From the NCBI GenBank assembly GCA_963971425.1, contig OZ020521.1, forward strand, positions 2,420,501 through 2,484,500: a stretch of DNA of 64,000 nt, written 5' to 3'. The translations under genes and the position numbers were made by a program. The notes beneath the pieces are model-generated. The model was not told the origin of the DNA. It did no database searches and worked only from the letters and a program-made list of their open reading frames with translations. Origin of the DNA: Bryoerythrophyllum caledonicum (taxonomy: Eukaryota; Streptophyta; Bryopsida; Pottiales; Pottiaceae). Shown here in pieces: positions 21,683 through 34,350 of the stretch. The number at the start of each line of letters is the position of its first letter. Position 1 is the stretch's first letter.

Positions 21683-24237
21683 TGTCATTTCAATAGCTAT
21701 AATTGGCAACACTATCCAATTTTGCTCCAAATTGTTTTGGTGAGACGCACACATTCACAATTTGTGTTATAAAAATGTGGGAAAGTGAACAAGTGAACCG
21801 GACAAGGTGTTGCAATAAATTTCAAGTCAACTATTGGTGCCCCCAAAACAAAACACCCTCTTCTACCAATGAAAGCCCCTCCCTGGACTTTGAAGAAACA
21901 ATTAAATCCTATCACAGTGCACCCATTGCAATCCGCAGAACCAGGAAAAAGCAGCAAAAGTGAATGTAGCAGCCTTGTCTATTACTGTTCCCTCTCTGCA
22001 ACAAAAGTATTATTGATTGTGTTGGAAAAACAAGTGTGGGAAGCCCAATACCGGTAACAATGAGTTTGCGTGCTTGGTATGGTAACTAGGTAAGACATAG
22101 GGAGCCGCCAAAGGACAGGACATATCTTTGAGAATACCCAACCAGGCCAACAGAAGTACATACAACTTCCGGAACTTCTGGAGGTTTGGAACTTGGACTC
22201 AGAAGAATGGCAAAGTTTGTGCCCCAATTATTGATTCATCCATCATTGGGTCATTCAGTACTGTGAGAATATCTGACAATCTTGTCATGCCCTTGTTATA
22301 ACAAAAAGTATAACCCTTGAGTGAACAACTTATATTAATCTTCTAGTGCCCATGACACTCATGCTTAATCCTTTAAGGCCCATCGACCATATATGGGTCG
22401 ATTATGGACAAAACCTTTATAGAATGCGCAATAGGCCACCTCAAAGGAAAAAATTGACCATGACTTAGAGGTGGAGGAAGATGGACATCTTTTGAGACCA
22501 TCGCCATCGCTATCGGTGCAAGCATCGACGAGCTACACTAATTTCCGTGGAACAAGTTTGTAGATTTGCATTCTGAAAAGTAACCACTCCGTAGATGCCG
22601 TTCTACATGATCTAGAACGCTCGTAGATCCTCACATGCCAGAAAAGCTCATGGGTTTAAAAGGGTCAAAAATGGGATTTGATGGAAACTGTTAGCAAACT
22701 AGGCTTTGAAATGTGAACCTATATTTGTAGTGTTATCGTACCTATATGATGCAACAACTCTAATTTAGTTTGGACTTTTACAACTAAAAAAAACAAGGCC
22801 ATATGTAAAGCATTTAAGAACAATAGAGTTTTTTTGAAGTCCTTCCTAAAGAGGAAAGAAATGAAAAGATAGGTTGAGTTTAGAATATGGGAAGAAGAAG
22901 AGCATGAGGAATTTTATGTTTTCTTTTTTTGCACCAATGAAATGCATTGCAATCAATGACCTTGGGCCCTACTCAATGCAAGTTAAAGCTCCCCCGTAGT
23001 ACCCTAAGTTCTCAAAGAGTTGACCAATAGTTCCCAAATACCTTTTCCAAGCCAAGCCACCCTCTCTATGTGGTCCTACTTGCTAACAAAGCACCTCTTA
23101 CTTTGGATTAGTGAGAGATGAAGAATAGAATGGTTAATCACATGCAATACTTTGAATTAAAAAAATGTTTAGAGAACATGCTATACGTATTTGTACCAAA
23201 TTGCAACACATTTGGTATTTTGTTGTATTAGTAAATAAATAGTAGCATTTCCTAGTATTCTTGTGAATGTTGTTTCCTTGAATCTATATGCTTTTCTATT
23301 GTGGTGATGATTTGAATAGATGTACATTTAAAGGATAGTAGAACTTTTATGGATTTAGTTTCTATAAGATACAAAAGCGACTTTCTATGTTTTCAGAAAA
23401 GCATTGACAAACCTTTATAAACAAGTTGTAAATATATAATCTCTTGTTGGAAACTTGATTGGGATTTTAAACTTAGAAAATCATTGTCTATTGTAGACTC
23501 TATATAACATAAATATATGCTTTGTAATATCCTGTGATCTTTTGAGATATATGGTGGATATACTTTTGATTCACATGATAAAACAAACAATACCATTGAG
23601 TGTAAAAATATCAATTTAAGGTATGTTATGCTAATAATAATTTTAGACCTTGTGGAATGGACAAAATTTACCAAAAAAATCAAGACTATATATATACAAT
23701 ATTTGAAAATTCATGATATACACATTTGTTCCACTACAAATATCAATAAATTTAATGCTTCCATCCCTGTGAAATGATATAATTCTACATAATTTGCAAA
23801 TCAATTTGTTTTCTTAATCTAGTGTGAAATTATTATCAATTACTTTGGAGTGAACTCTTTGTCTCTAATGCTTTCAAAACTTGCCTCCTTATGAGCATGA
23901 AAGAGCCAAAATTTCCTTAATCTAGTGAAAAAGAAACACCAATCTTGTCACAATCTATTACATTAACATTGATAAGAGTAATTCACCAGGGCACATGGGC
24001 ATTTGACCATTCTTTTCCTTCCTAGAGGATAGATCATGGATGCACCTATTACGATTTGAACCATGGAATTCAAGTCCATCATCATTAGCTTGCTTTAGAT
24101 ATGCCTTATTTTATACTTTGGTGATCCATAGTATACTTTGGTGATCCATAGTTTTTCCTATGTTTTTGTACCATCAACTAATATGATATAATAATAGGAT
24201 GTACATATTATCTATTTTCCTTCAAACAAAGTAAAAG
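21683..24237. other. AT-rich spacer, no supported gene
   Basis: Short ORFs at 21,703-21,963 and elsewhere show no recognisable content. 22,360-22,700 has moderate GC and may be an old element but its ends are not visible. A 20-bp direct duplication (TACTTTGGTGATCCATAG) lies at about 24,115-24,153, just left of the hAT element. Confidence 0.4.
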
Positions 24238-24330
24238 CAGGGTTGTCTACATAGACGGATAGGGGCCCAAAGACAGCGGGCGGACGGAGAGTCGCATGGA
24301 CGGACAGGACGGACAACACTTTTGGGCAGA
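24238..24330 (+). repeat. hAT left terminus and subterminal repeats
   Basis: A 9-bp TIR CAGGGTTGT is followed by GACGGA / GGACGGACA words at about 24,255-24,325. The same words appear in the same plus-strand orientation near the right end, so beyond the 9 bp the ends are not mirror images. Confidence 0.8.
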
Positions 24331-24429
24331 CAATTGCGTGTAAATTTTTTTTACAAATCCTAAATCAAATTTACAACTTACCCCCTAGTAAAACACGTGT
24401 GCCGACACGTCAAGCAACTTTTCACGTCA

Positions 24430-24595
24430 CATCATAGGGTCGGGCGCGTACCTTCAGGCCGTGCGCGGAGCATTTGGGGCCGGGCGCGTATCCCTCAGGG
24501 CCAGGCGCGTACCGTCAAGGTCGGGCGCGTACCGCTAGGGGTCGGGCACGCAGCGTTACGGGCCTGGCGCGTACCGTTGTGGTTTGCACGTGCAC
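24430..24595 (+). repeat. GC-rich 21-bp array 1
   Basis: About seven units of the type GGGCCGGGCGCGTACCNTCA, diverged. It sits between the hAT left end and the acidic-tail ORF, in otherwise AT-rich DNA. It is the same core (GGGCGCGTAC) as arrays 2-5. Confidence 0.8.
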
Positions 24596-24673
24596 CTGAT
24601 ACTATTGTCCCATGCAATCACCAGACCACTAAATGTAGTTTTAACTTGTAGTACCCTCGTGTCCGTCATCTTT

Positions 24674-25288
24674 TTAATCATCCGAGCTTGAGGATTCTTC
24701 ATTGTCTTTCTGCTTCCGTTTTGATCGGCAAACATTTTGGGAAAGAGAGAGCCCACGAAGCACCTCCGTATTGTTGCCACGTACCTCATCGCAATCCTCA
24801 TCATCTGCATCATCACCCGATGATGAAAAGTTCTCCGCTGAATTTTCCAAGACTCGTGCCACGTACTCTTCAATCTCCGAGGCCAAGTTTCATAATTGTA
24901 GCTCGGCTCGAGTAGTTGATGCGGCGTTCACAAGTCGTTTTACTCCGATTTTCTTCCTTTTGTCTGTTACTCCATCCATGTTTTTAGAGCGGTTGCCTTT
25001 GGCCCCAATGACTCTCTCCGAGGTTCCGCTTCACCAAAGTCCCGTGAAGAGGGAGAGTACCATTGTTCTCGCCCCTCCGTGTCCCTAAATGGCTGCCCAT
25101 AGTAGAGGACCCAACCCTCGCGGAGGGAAGTTGTGGGATTAGTATCGTGCGCTCCACACCACCATTTGGGCCAAGTGCGCTATGGTGGACGGGTGGCCAA
25201 ACTATGGTTGAAGAGGTTTTTTTCTTTACACGTAAAAGAGTTATCCCGATCGATGCGGTACTTTGAGCACGTGGCAGCCGAAACAAAT
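24674..25288 (-). pseudogene. Acidic-tail ORF of unknown function (hAT cargo)
   Basis: The clean C-terminal piece (24,886-24,674) starts MASEIEEYVARVLENSAENF and continues to a Ser/Asp/Glu-rich tail (SSSGDDADDEDCDE, SSSSDD). Upstream, after a stop, the same frame reads DGVTDKRKKIGVKRLVNAAS. Basic then acidic segments suggest a nucleic-acid or chromatin-associated protein, but no domain is recognised. It lies directly downstream of the transposase C-terminus and may be a separate gene or a continuation of it. Confidence 0.45.
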
Positions 25289-25289
25289 C

Positions 25290-27726
25290 TTAGAGTGGCA
25301 TGTCTTCCTCTGAGTCCGGTTCTATTGCTTGAGACAAAACCTGAGTGCTCCTCACAACTTCAATGGATCCCGTGGTGGCCATTCGCTCATGGGATTCATT
25401 ATTGTTTCCACCACTGCTCACTTTGATTCCATCGTGAGAAAATGCATTGTGCGCTACAATGCCAATGCCATGACCGTCGAGATTAGGGCCATCGCCACTT
25501 GAAGGGCCTGAGGCGCTAGAGCCGTTTGAGTTGGGAGACTGATTCTCCGAGATGTTGTCATCTCAATCAAGATTGTTCCCCAATGCCGACCCATCTTCCT
25601 CTACCCTAGCTTCTTGGGCACGGTCTTCACCCGACAATTCTACTGTAGTATGGACTGCTTCTGCGTTGACATCATCAAACACAAAAGGATCCACTGGATC
25701 GCTGTGGACGTTGTGAAAATGGTCATGTAGTGCATCTCCATCGTGCTTGTTGTTTGCAGAGTTGTCCCTAGGTGGGCTATATCAGACACGGGATTGTTGT
25801 CACCAGCAAGGTCTTTCCAATCGCCGCCCATCCAGTTGTAACCCCCATCATCCGAGTCCAAGTCCTCGTCCTTTGTGTTTGAAGGAATTCCCCCATCTGG
25901 ATCAGACTCCTCTGAATGCACATTCTCCTCATACCATCGAACTGGGTCCGGTCGAGCACGTTCTCGGAGCAATCGACTATTCGTATAGATGTAAACCAAA
26001 TCTTTCGCTTTCTTCACTCCCAAACGATTTCGGCTCTTACTATGCAGGAACAAATACATGCTTTAATTACGCTCACATGACGAGGCCAAGCAGGTTTGTG
26101 CTAATATACGCTTTGCAATGATAGACAATGATTGCCCGCCCACGCGGTTCCACTATTGATGAGGCAACATGTTGTTGTTTTCAATCTCCCGAGCTTCCAA
26201 TGGTGAATATGGGCCTGGCAATTCTTCATACTCCGTGATTTCAAGCATTACTGCCGAATAGGACACTTCGAGTGGACCACAGAGCGTCACAACAACCTTG
26301 TTTAGGGCCCTTTTGGCCTCACCATTGTTTTGAATTTGCAAGTTAGTGGCTAGATAAAGATTCAATAAAGCCCCTGCATAATGATGATTTGTTGTCATCA
26401 TCTCCCAACGGACAAAGAATGATCCTTCCAGGCGAGTTGCAATTCCGGCTGGCATGTTGAACGGCGCATTGCGCAGCTTGAGCACGTGCTCCTTTAGCTT
26501 GTTCATGGTTACCAAACAATTCCCATTGCCGAAGTGTCACCATCAAAAGTTCGCAATGCCTTTAGTACTGGTGCCACTACAAATTCAAAGTTAGTGCACC
26601 GATGCTAGAAAGTCTCGTCTTGAATGGTGGCCCGCACCTACGATGCCTTTGTATGGGCACGGTGCCCGTTTTGCCTATCGAAAAGAGAGAATACGTAGGA
26701 TATCCATGTTGGGTCTATCACAACCATCTCCAGAGCATTCTTCACTTCCAACAGACGATGGATCATTATGTAATTGCATGCAGACCTTGTTGCTGTTGGC
26801 CACAACAAAGACAATTTTGGCGAAAATCGACAAAAAAGAGCCATGGGCACATGGTGGTTCCGGATATACAATGCAATCTCTTTTGACTTCTGGACGAGGT
26901 CTGCAAATATGTCTTCCTTTTCCCAGTCCTCGAGGAGGAGGTCCAAAATATGTGCACAACACCCTTGAGTATATATATGCGGGTACTCATCGTTGACCTT
27001 CTTCATTGCCCCCAACATGTTTGAAGCATTATCGGTGCACACTTGGACCACATTCAATGGTCCAACCTTTTGGATAAAAGTTTTCAATTGGTCCCCTATA
27101 TATGCGTTAGATTTCTTCATACCCGTGGTGTCAATAGACCCCAAGAAGATATCACCCATTGGACATACGAGCATGATATTCATGAGAGGGCTACGCGTAA
27201 CATTGTTCCACCCGTCCGAGCATATTGTTGCTCCATACTTGGCAATATCTACGCCGGTCTTCTTGTCCACAAGGTCTTCCACTTTTTTTTAGAGGCTCAA
27301 TGTATGTCGTCTTCATGGCATTGTACAATGGCGGTGTATAATCAAAATCCGCCTTTGATGTTGCGAGTGTCGCCTTGATGAAGGCCGGATGTCTAACCAC
27401 ATTGAATGCAACGTTTGCTCCATAAAAAATTGTGCCCATAATTCGTCCAACTCTTTTCGTTATTCTATTTGATAAGCGTCTGGGAAGCTCAGTTGTGGTA
27501 CAGATCTTGGTGTTGATGATGCTGCTTGGCTTAGAGGATTTGTGGACTGCGTGTTCTCCTCATTTTGAGTTTCCAAGAAACTACCTTGTTGAATCGATTG
27601 GCTTGAACAAGGTTCAGTGGAACGTGTTGCTGGTGCTTGATCCTTCTTGTTAAATGTGTACCATGGGGCCCTCTCCTTTGTTTGAGCCCTTTGTTGACAC
27701 GACATCACAATAAAATCGGCGCGCAA
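25290..27726 (-). pseudogene. hAT transposase (DUF659 and hAT-C), broken
   Basis: The transposase would cut and join the element ends. Pieces in order: a Ser/Gln-rich N-terminal linker (27,726-27,460); FFYGAN-like FYGANVAFNVVRHPAFIKAT and FDYTPPLYNAMKTTYIEPL (27,439-27,300); DUF659 (27,282-26,638) with ATICSDGWNNVT (Asp at residue 23), VCTDNASNML (Asp 84) and CCAHILDLLLEDW; VVAPVLKALRTFDGDTSAMG (about 26,580); then a long frame with hAT-C: SLSIIAKRILAQTCLASSCE, RN-stop, HSKSRNRLGVKKAKDLVYIY. A Ser/Gly-rich tail ends near 25,290. In-frame TAG and TAA sit near 26,153 and 26,060, with at least three frame changes. A BED finger was not found. Confidence 0.9.
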
Positions 27727-27906
27727 TGTTGTGCCAAAGATAATTCACCAAAAATAATAGGAAATTGTGTGCTAGTAGAAAAATGTGGATCCAAAGGTCA
27801 CTCACAAACTTGTAGATTCATGCAAGGAGCCCAATAAGGAGTTCCAGGACACGAAGCCAAGGATCTGAGGTGAGTGAAGCACATAGCATATGGTTCTTAT
27901 ATAGTG

Positions 27907-28205
27907 CTGGAGCAGGAGCATCTGGGGCCGGGCGCGCACAAGGTGGGACCGCGTGCACATCTATGTAGTCGGGCGCGCACGCTGTGGAGCCGTGCGCGTT
28001 CTCCATGTGGCCGAGCGCACACGCTGTGGGCCGGGCGCGCACGCTGTGGGGCCGTGTGCGTACGCTCTAGGGCCGGGCGCGCACAATATTGGGGCGTGCG
28101 CGTACTTTATGTGGCCGGTTTCACACGCATAGGGGCCGGGTGCATTCAATGTGTAACCGGGCGCGCGCATTGTGCAGTCGGGCGCGCACTCTAAGGGTCG
28201 GGCTG
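27907..28205 (+). repeat. GC-rich 21-bp array 2
   Basis: About 14 units of the type GGGCCGGGCGCGCACGCTGTG with diverged spacers. It lies between the transposase N-terminus and the first accessory paralogue, where a promoter for the minus-strand transposase would be expected. Confidence 0.8.
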
Positions 28206-28439
28206 GCGTTTTAGATTCTTCCATAATACTTCAAGGTTTGCACCAATTCGACAATATATTGAAACATTGCAAAACTCAAGATTTTGATATGTAAAACATC
28301 TCATAAAAATCCACTAAATATACATGATGCCACTCAATTTACAAGATTTTATTAAATATACAAAATTTTGCTCAATATTCAATGGCAGTTACAAAATTGT
28401 CGAAAGCTCTTGTTCCAAAACGTTTCAACATTGCTCTAT

Positions 28440-29380
28440 ATACATTTCTAGCACTGTTGTAGTTCTAAACTCCACTATAGCCAGTAAAAATTGAAAGAAG
28501 ATGGTCTCTCTCCCGAACTTGTTCCTTCAAGTCTTGAATTTCTTCGTGGCATTCCAAAACTTCATTTTCCTTCTCATCGAGATCTTCTCCTAGATCTTCA
28601 AGCTTTCATTTAGTCGATTCACAACTCGAAGATAATCGTCACGACTCACCCACTCACCCTGCATAGATTTTTTTTTATTATCCACGCCCTTCTCAAGTAC
28701 CACATCCGTCTTCGTGGCATCTCCCTCTTTTTGTGAAACCGATGGTATTGGGTTCAAGCCTAATTTGAAGGACAATTCTTGTTGCCTACGCACAGACTAA
28801 TGACATCCAGTATCCGAGTCGTCAGATGAAGATGCGGACCACTCGATTTTTTGATCCGAAGGTTCAACTTCCATGGTTCTCCCAAGACCTTCTCCTGGAA
28901 ACTTCTGCACAAACGGTATTGTTATTCCAATGACTAGCGCCATCTTGGAGTTTGTTTGGATTTCCATTGTCCTCCAATCAACCGGTACGCCAAGTACCAC
29001 CTCTGCATAAACCATCCGTAAAATTGAAAAATTTACCGAGTTGCGGCGCACTTCGCCTCGTCATAAATGTGTTGGTACGCTTGGATGCAACGCTCCTTGA
29101 AGAACTCATTGGTGCAGTACCCCAAGTTGGCCCTATTTGTACGTTGCATTAGACAATACCGCGAGTATGGCCAGTGGTGCCCCAAATGACACCATCCAAT
29201 GTATTTTGCACATTGTGCAAATGTCCATGGAATTGGAACTGCCTCCTAACCAGAAAATGCCTTCATATTTTCATCCATCAACACGTGAAGGCGCTTCTTC
29301 TGCTTTGAACGTGCGTGATGTTTATCACGTTGTCGTTTTCTGTGGGGACTGCTAGTGGTAGATGGTTGTCCAGAATCCAT
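28440..29380 (-). pseudogene. Accessory gene A (paralogue of gene B), broken
   Basis: Starts at 29,380 with MDSGQPSTTSSPHRKRQRDK and basic RSKQKKRLH, then a stop, then NRANLGYCTNEFFKERCIQA. A frame at 29,051 gives LRMVYAEVVLGVPVDWRTME. All three blocks align with gene B (33,356) in the same order: RKREKDRDRARHGKLQKKRM, NKANLKYCINEQFRARALQV, RMVYAEVVFNKQVDWRTV. The C-terminal part (28,793-28,440) is charged and probably coiled-coil (DDYLRVVNRLNESLK, HEEIQDLKEQVRERD). No zinc finger is seen. Function is unknown; the Lys/Arg-rich N-terminus suggests nuclear or DNA association. Confidence 0.6.
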
Positions 29381-29564
29381 GGTGACGAGGTGGAGAAATA
29401 CGAAGGTGGCGAAATACAAAGGTGTCAATAGACACCGTAAAAAACTTCCGAAAAGTGCCAAGCAGCAGCCGCCACGTGGCAGTTGCAGGCCAAAGCGCCT
29501 AGAGGTGGGTCCCATAACTTGGAAATCCAATATTTATAGTAAATTAGTGACCTATGGCAGGCGC

Positions 29565-29745
29565 ATTTGACCAAGAGGTGTGCGTATGCGAGGGGGCTGC
29601 GCGCGTATGTTGGAGGGCTGCGCGCGTAAGCGAGAGGGGTAGGCGCATACGCGAGAGGGCTACGCGCGTACGAGACGGGGCTGCGCGCGTACATAACGGG
29701 GCTAGTCGGGCACGTTCGAGTAGGGTTGGGCGCGCACATTTCTGG
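29565..29745 (+). repeat. GC-rich 21-bp array 3
   Basis: About eight units of the type GGGGCTGCGCGCGTACGNGA. It lies just upstream of accessory gene A. Confidence 0.8.
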
Positions 29746-30506
29746 ATCAAGCACCTACCTAGTGCCTTGAACTTGACATACTCTCCTTTCCAAAATTCCA
29801 TTTCCGACGTGCCATCTACAATAAATTACTAATTTGCAATTTCCATGAATTCTATAAAAGTAAAAATTACATAAAGTGGGTAGATTGAGTTTGTATATGG
29901 AAAATTTGTTCTCTGTTACAATATATTACTACAATATTGGCACTATTACAATTTAGTGAATTTATTTGGATGGCTCAAATGATTTGACTTCTATCTTCCA
30001 TAAATCTATGAGCATGTACTGAAAATTTGATTTACGTACAAAAAATCATAAACAATCCAATATTTTTGAAATGTTCATGAAAAGTAGTCAAACACTATAA
30101 TGTTTTAAAAACATCTTCTTAAAATGTTGTTAAAACAATACTTACACTTACTTAATGATTTTTTTGGGGAGAGTTAGTACCTTCAATTAGCATGGGAAAT
30201 GATTTGTATGGCAAACTTACACTCATATTAAGATATAATATGGATAATTTGTATGGTAGAATGCCATCTCTTATCATTTGGAAGGCCGTCGCAATTAGTT
30301 ACATATAATTCAACCAAGAATAATAATGTTGCATTAATATTGGGGATATTGTTACATCCCAAATCATTTATTATGCAAGTAAGTAACATGATTTTTATTG
30401 TTTAGTCTTATGATTTACATGTTTGAGGCAAAAGTTGAAGTTTTACTCTTCAACACATGATATAAATTCCACTACAAAAAAATTCTCAATGATTCTACAG
30501 ACTACT
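29746..30506. other. AT-rich spacer inside the hAT element
   Basis: No ORF of note and no repeat structure seen up to the gap. Confidence 0.5.
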
Positions 30507-30706
30507 NNNNNNNNNNNNNNNNNNNNNNNNNNNNNNNNNNNNNNNNNNNNNNNNNNNNNNNNNNNNNNNNNNNNNNNNNNNNNNNNNNNNNNNNNNNNNN
30601 NNNNNNNNNNNNNNNNNNNNNNNNNNNNNNNNNNNNNNNNNNNNNNNNNNNNNNNNNNNNNNNNNNNNNNNNNNNNNNNNNNNNNNNNNNNNNNNNNNNN
30701 NNNNNN
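30507..30706. other. Assembly gap (200 N)
   Basis: Exactly 200 N, so the true size is probably unknown. The base after it begins GTGGGCGGGCACGAACAGGG, which resembles the GC-rich array units. The gap therefore probably hides another array that failed to assemble. Confidence 0.95.
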
Positions 30707-30930
30707 AGTGGGCGGGCACGAACAGGGACCATGAAAAGTTCAGTTCTTGCAAATTGGATTATCTTAAATGTTACAAAATCATTTCAATGTTTCAAAAGAG
30801 TTGCCGGAAATGGGTCAATGCTTTAAAGATGTCCTTATATTTATATTGCATATATAAATGCCGCAACATACAAAATGGTTATAAATGCTATGCTTTCATC
30901 TTGCATTCTATTTGCCTATACTCCACTTCA

Positions 30931-33356
30931 TCACGCATCAACTCCACTTGGTTCACCACTTCCTCTAGCCCCATCATCAAGCAATCTACGAGCCGCTCGC
31001 GTCCTCCGGTGAGGCCCATCCGAGTTTACCAAAGCACGTAACATTCCAGAGTTCCGAAGTGCTTTGAGAGTCTTCAGTCGCTGGACTATGTTCCTCAAGA
31101 AGGAAGTCAATAGCTTCCTCCTTCCAAGTTTCCTTCCATTGCAATTCTTCCCATTGCAACGCATTGCGAAGGTCAAGATCAGTGGCCTCTCCCAATTCTG
31201 ACACCACACGTCCCTGGTGATTCCACAGTTTCCCATGTGGATGTCGCCCAAATTGGAATAGCTTCCATCTAGCATCCCAATATCCACCCATGACTTGGTA
31301 GAAGAAGTTTTGTTTAGCAACATGGTCCGCGGTGGTTCCCGATATGAGTTTCTTGGCCACTCGTACAATTTCTTCATGGTCATTTTTCCAACCAAATTGC
31401 GAGCTTACACTGGACTTATGTAGCTGGTGGCACTGCCCATGCCAATTCCATACCAAATCTTCTCTCCACTTTTGAGCATAGGCATCCCCAGGCGCAATCT
31501 CCGGGTTCAACTCCCAACTAGGTGGCATGTAGGTGGTGAGGCCAAACAATTCATACAAGCCCTTATGAAATGGTGCTCTACACTTTGCGCAAAACCTACG
31601 TGTCAAGATACCACCTAGGAGACACATCGGATGGTATAAACACCGGCACGTGCCAAGAGCATATGCACCTTCTGGCCCGAAAGGATTTAAACAAATCAGG
31701 CAAGCATCTTCATTTTGGGTGAAGCTTGCTAGTGTTGGCTATAACTTGCGTGCTTCCACGTTTCCGCTTGGTTGAAGGGCATGAGAAGACATAGCCTCTG
31801 CGTGGTCCCACTCCAACTTTGCCCAGTCAATAGACTTATCATCTGGCAACTGAGGCAATTCGGTTGGAAACATCTCATCGATGTGTGCCCAGGATGTGAG
31901 TTCAAAGTCATGGCGCGTATTATTCGTCAGATATTTATAGTCAATCTTCTTGAATTCTATTGCCATTTGCCTCGCACGGTCAACATTCAAGATGCCTGCT
32001 AGCTTCCATTGATGGTACTGCTCGCTCATGGATATAATCATTTTTCGAAGGATGTCGTTTGCACTGCGAAGCTGAACTAGTTCTGTGCTTGGATTGGGTG
32101 GGATAAACGACAGGAGAATCCTCGGTGCCGATGGAATCTACAAATGGCTGCGTTGCTACAGTTGGCGGCGGTAGAAAAATTGACGGACGACTAGCGAAGC
32201 GGTGTCGCGGTGGTCTCGTCGGGGTCTCTAGCAAGCAACTAGTAATGTTGCCAATAACATTGTGAAGGATTGTATCGTCCACACCTTGAGCAACACGGCC
32301 AATATTAGCCTGGCTCGCAACACGTTCTTGACGCAACTCTTTCATCTCGGTTGCTTGCTTGGTGATAATGTCATCTTTTTTACTGGATTGTAGCTTGAGG
32401 TTTTGAATCTCTTCTTGGAGACGTTGAATTGTCTCATCCTTCAAGGTTATAGTTTCCAAAAACTCCTGGTGAGCATTGATGGCCATACTTCCGGACCCTG
32501 ATGCTACATGCCTGGTGTTGGGAGTGGTGACTATGACATCCATCATTGGCATTTCATCCATAACATGGAAGGGTTCTTCATCTCCAACACCCTCAAGCCT
32601 CGCTATTGGTTCATCATCGCCAACAAGATTTAGGATTGGTAAATCTACTTGGCCACCTCCTTGAACCATCAGAGGTCCTGCTTGATGGAGCTTCACTCGT
32701 TGCCGTTTTTTTCGTGACGCACGCGCCACTAGAGAAGTCGATGAACGTCGACCTACACGTCCATCTGAGTCCGAATCAGGTGATGAATTTGACTCTACTG
32801 GAGGTACTTCTTCTAGGCCATCGGTTTTCTGTGGCCCTAGTGCCGTAAATTGAAACACTGGATATTGCGCCCTAGGCACATCGGCATGCATCCACACGCT
32901 CGACATTTTTGGAATTTTCCGCACAGTCCTCCAATCCACTTGCTTATTGAAAACGACCTCCGCATATACCATGCGAGCGAGATAGAGGGGACAATCATTG
33001 CGGGGCATGAATTTGAGTTCGTATTGGTGCACTTGGAGGGCACGAGCTCGAAACTGCTCATTAATGCAATACTTCAAATTCGCCTTGTTTGAGCGACAAT
33101 TTATCAAATGGTGATGTGGAGGAAACATCTTCGACAGGTAGCACCACTCGATGTAATCCTCGCAAGTGACGGACGACCATGGCGATGGCTCATCTTGCCA
33201 ACCCACGAATGCAATTTTCGTTGGGTTGTTGAACAGGTGCATCCGTTTCTTCTGGAGCTTCCCGTGCCTCGCCCTATCTCTGTCTTTCTCCCTCTTCCTC
33301 AACACGGTGGACATTGGTGGCTGTTGTTGGGCTTCCAGCTCACTCTCACTTTCCAT
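30931..33356 (-). pseudogene. Accessory gene B: basic N-terminus, coiled coil, RING-like finger
   Basis: A 458-codon open frame starts at 33,356 (ATG). Residues ~20-40 are Lys/Arg-rich; ~110-170 hold the block shared with gene A; ~205-225 are basic (RASRKKRQRVK); ~310-360 form a likely coiled coil (LKDETIQRLQEEIQNLKLQS). A frameshift near 32,090 moves the frame to 32,041-31,739; after one TAG it continues to 30,986. Just past the TAG is a zinc-finger pattern (about 31,706-31,580): CLIC, 14 residues, CRCLYHPMC, then CAKC. It resembles RING but lacks the canonical sixth ligand. If real, it could be a ubiquitin-ligase-like or treble-clef protein. One frameshift and one stop make this copy dead; role unknown. 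Confidence 0.65.
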
Positions 33357-33612
33357 AGCGGAACACTGTAAAAAAATCTACCAAATATTCGTTAACTACG
33401 CTAAGCTCTATCTCAAAAAAATAAAAAAATTACCACCTTGGATTTGAAAATAATCCAAGGTAGTGATGTAAACTAATTCGAACGGTGAACAAAGGTGATG
33501 CAATACGAGTGAGTAATGTGTGCAAATCTGGAGCCCCAATCAAAGATCACGCAATCAGCCACCTCAAAAAGATAGTTGAAAGCCATGATTTCCAATTGGA
33601 GTTTTCTGAGAT

Positions 33613-34350
33613 GGGCTGGGCGCGCGCGGCCATTTATACCTGTGGGCCGAGTGCCCACGCGGCATGGGGAATGCGCGCATGCCGTATGGGGACCGGGCGC
33701 GTACACTGAGGTCTCGCGCGTAGGATTAGGGGCCTCGCGCGTAGTATCTAGGGTCAGGCGCATGGACTCTGGGCCCGGGCGCATGCGGGAACAGACTGGG
33801 CACGCGCGGGAACGACCGCGCGCGAGCGGGAAGAGGCTGCGCGCGTACGGAAAGGGGCCAGGCGCGTGCGGGAATGGGCTGGCCGTGTGAGGGAATAGGC
33901 TGGGCGCGAGCGGGAACGGCCGGGAGAGAGCGGGAGCTGACTAGGCGCGTGCGGGAACGGGTAGGGCGGTTGCGGGAACAACCGGGCGCGTGCGGGAACA
34001 GGCTGGGCACGTGCGAGAACGGGTTGTGCGCGTACGGGAACGGACCGGGCGCGTACGGAAACGGACCGGGCGCGTGCGGGAACGGATTGGGCGCGTGAGG
34101 GAACAGGCCGGGCTCATACGGGAACGGGTCGGGAGCGAGCGGAAACGGTCGGGCGCATATGGGGATGGGCTGGGCGCGAGCAGGAACGGATCGGGCGCGT
34201 ACGGGAACGGGTTGGGCGCATATGGGTACGGGTCGGGCGCGTACGGGAACGGGCTAGGCGCGTACGTTGGAAGGCCGGGCGCGTACGGGAGCGGGCCGGG
34301 CGCGAGCGGGAACGGGTCAGGCGCATGGCGTCTTGGTCAGGCGCATGCAG
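33613..34350 (+). repeat. GC-rich 21-bp array 4 (largest)
   Basis: About 30-35 units of GGGCGCGTACGGGAACGGNC, with a period of 21 bp in the cleanest part (34,020-34,320). Because 21 is divisible by three, long frames such as (GAYGNGL)n run through it; these are by-products. It occupies the divergent promoter region between gene B (-) and the kinase-like gene (+). Confidence 0.9.

Noticed and set aside
24556-24873. 105-codon minus-strand ORF overlapping GC-rich array 1
   Set aside because: The overlapping frame with the Ser/Asp/Glu-rich tail fits the neighbouring sequence better; this frame shows no recognisable content.
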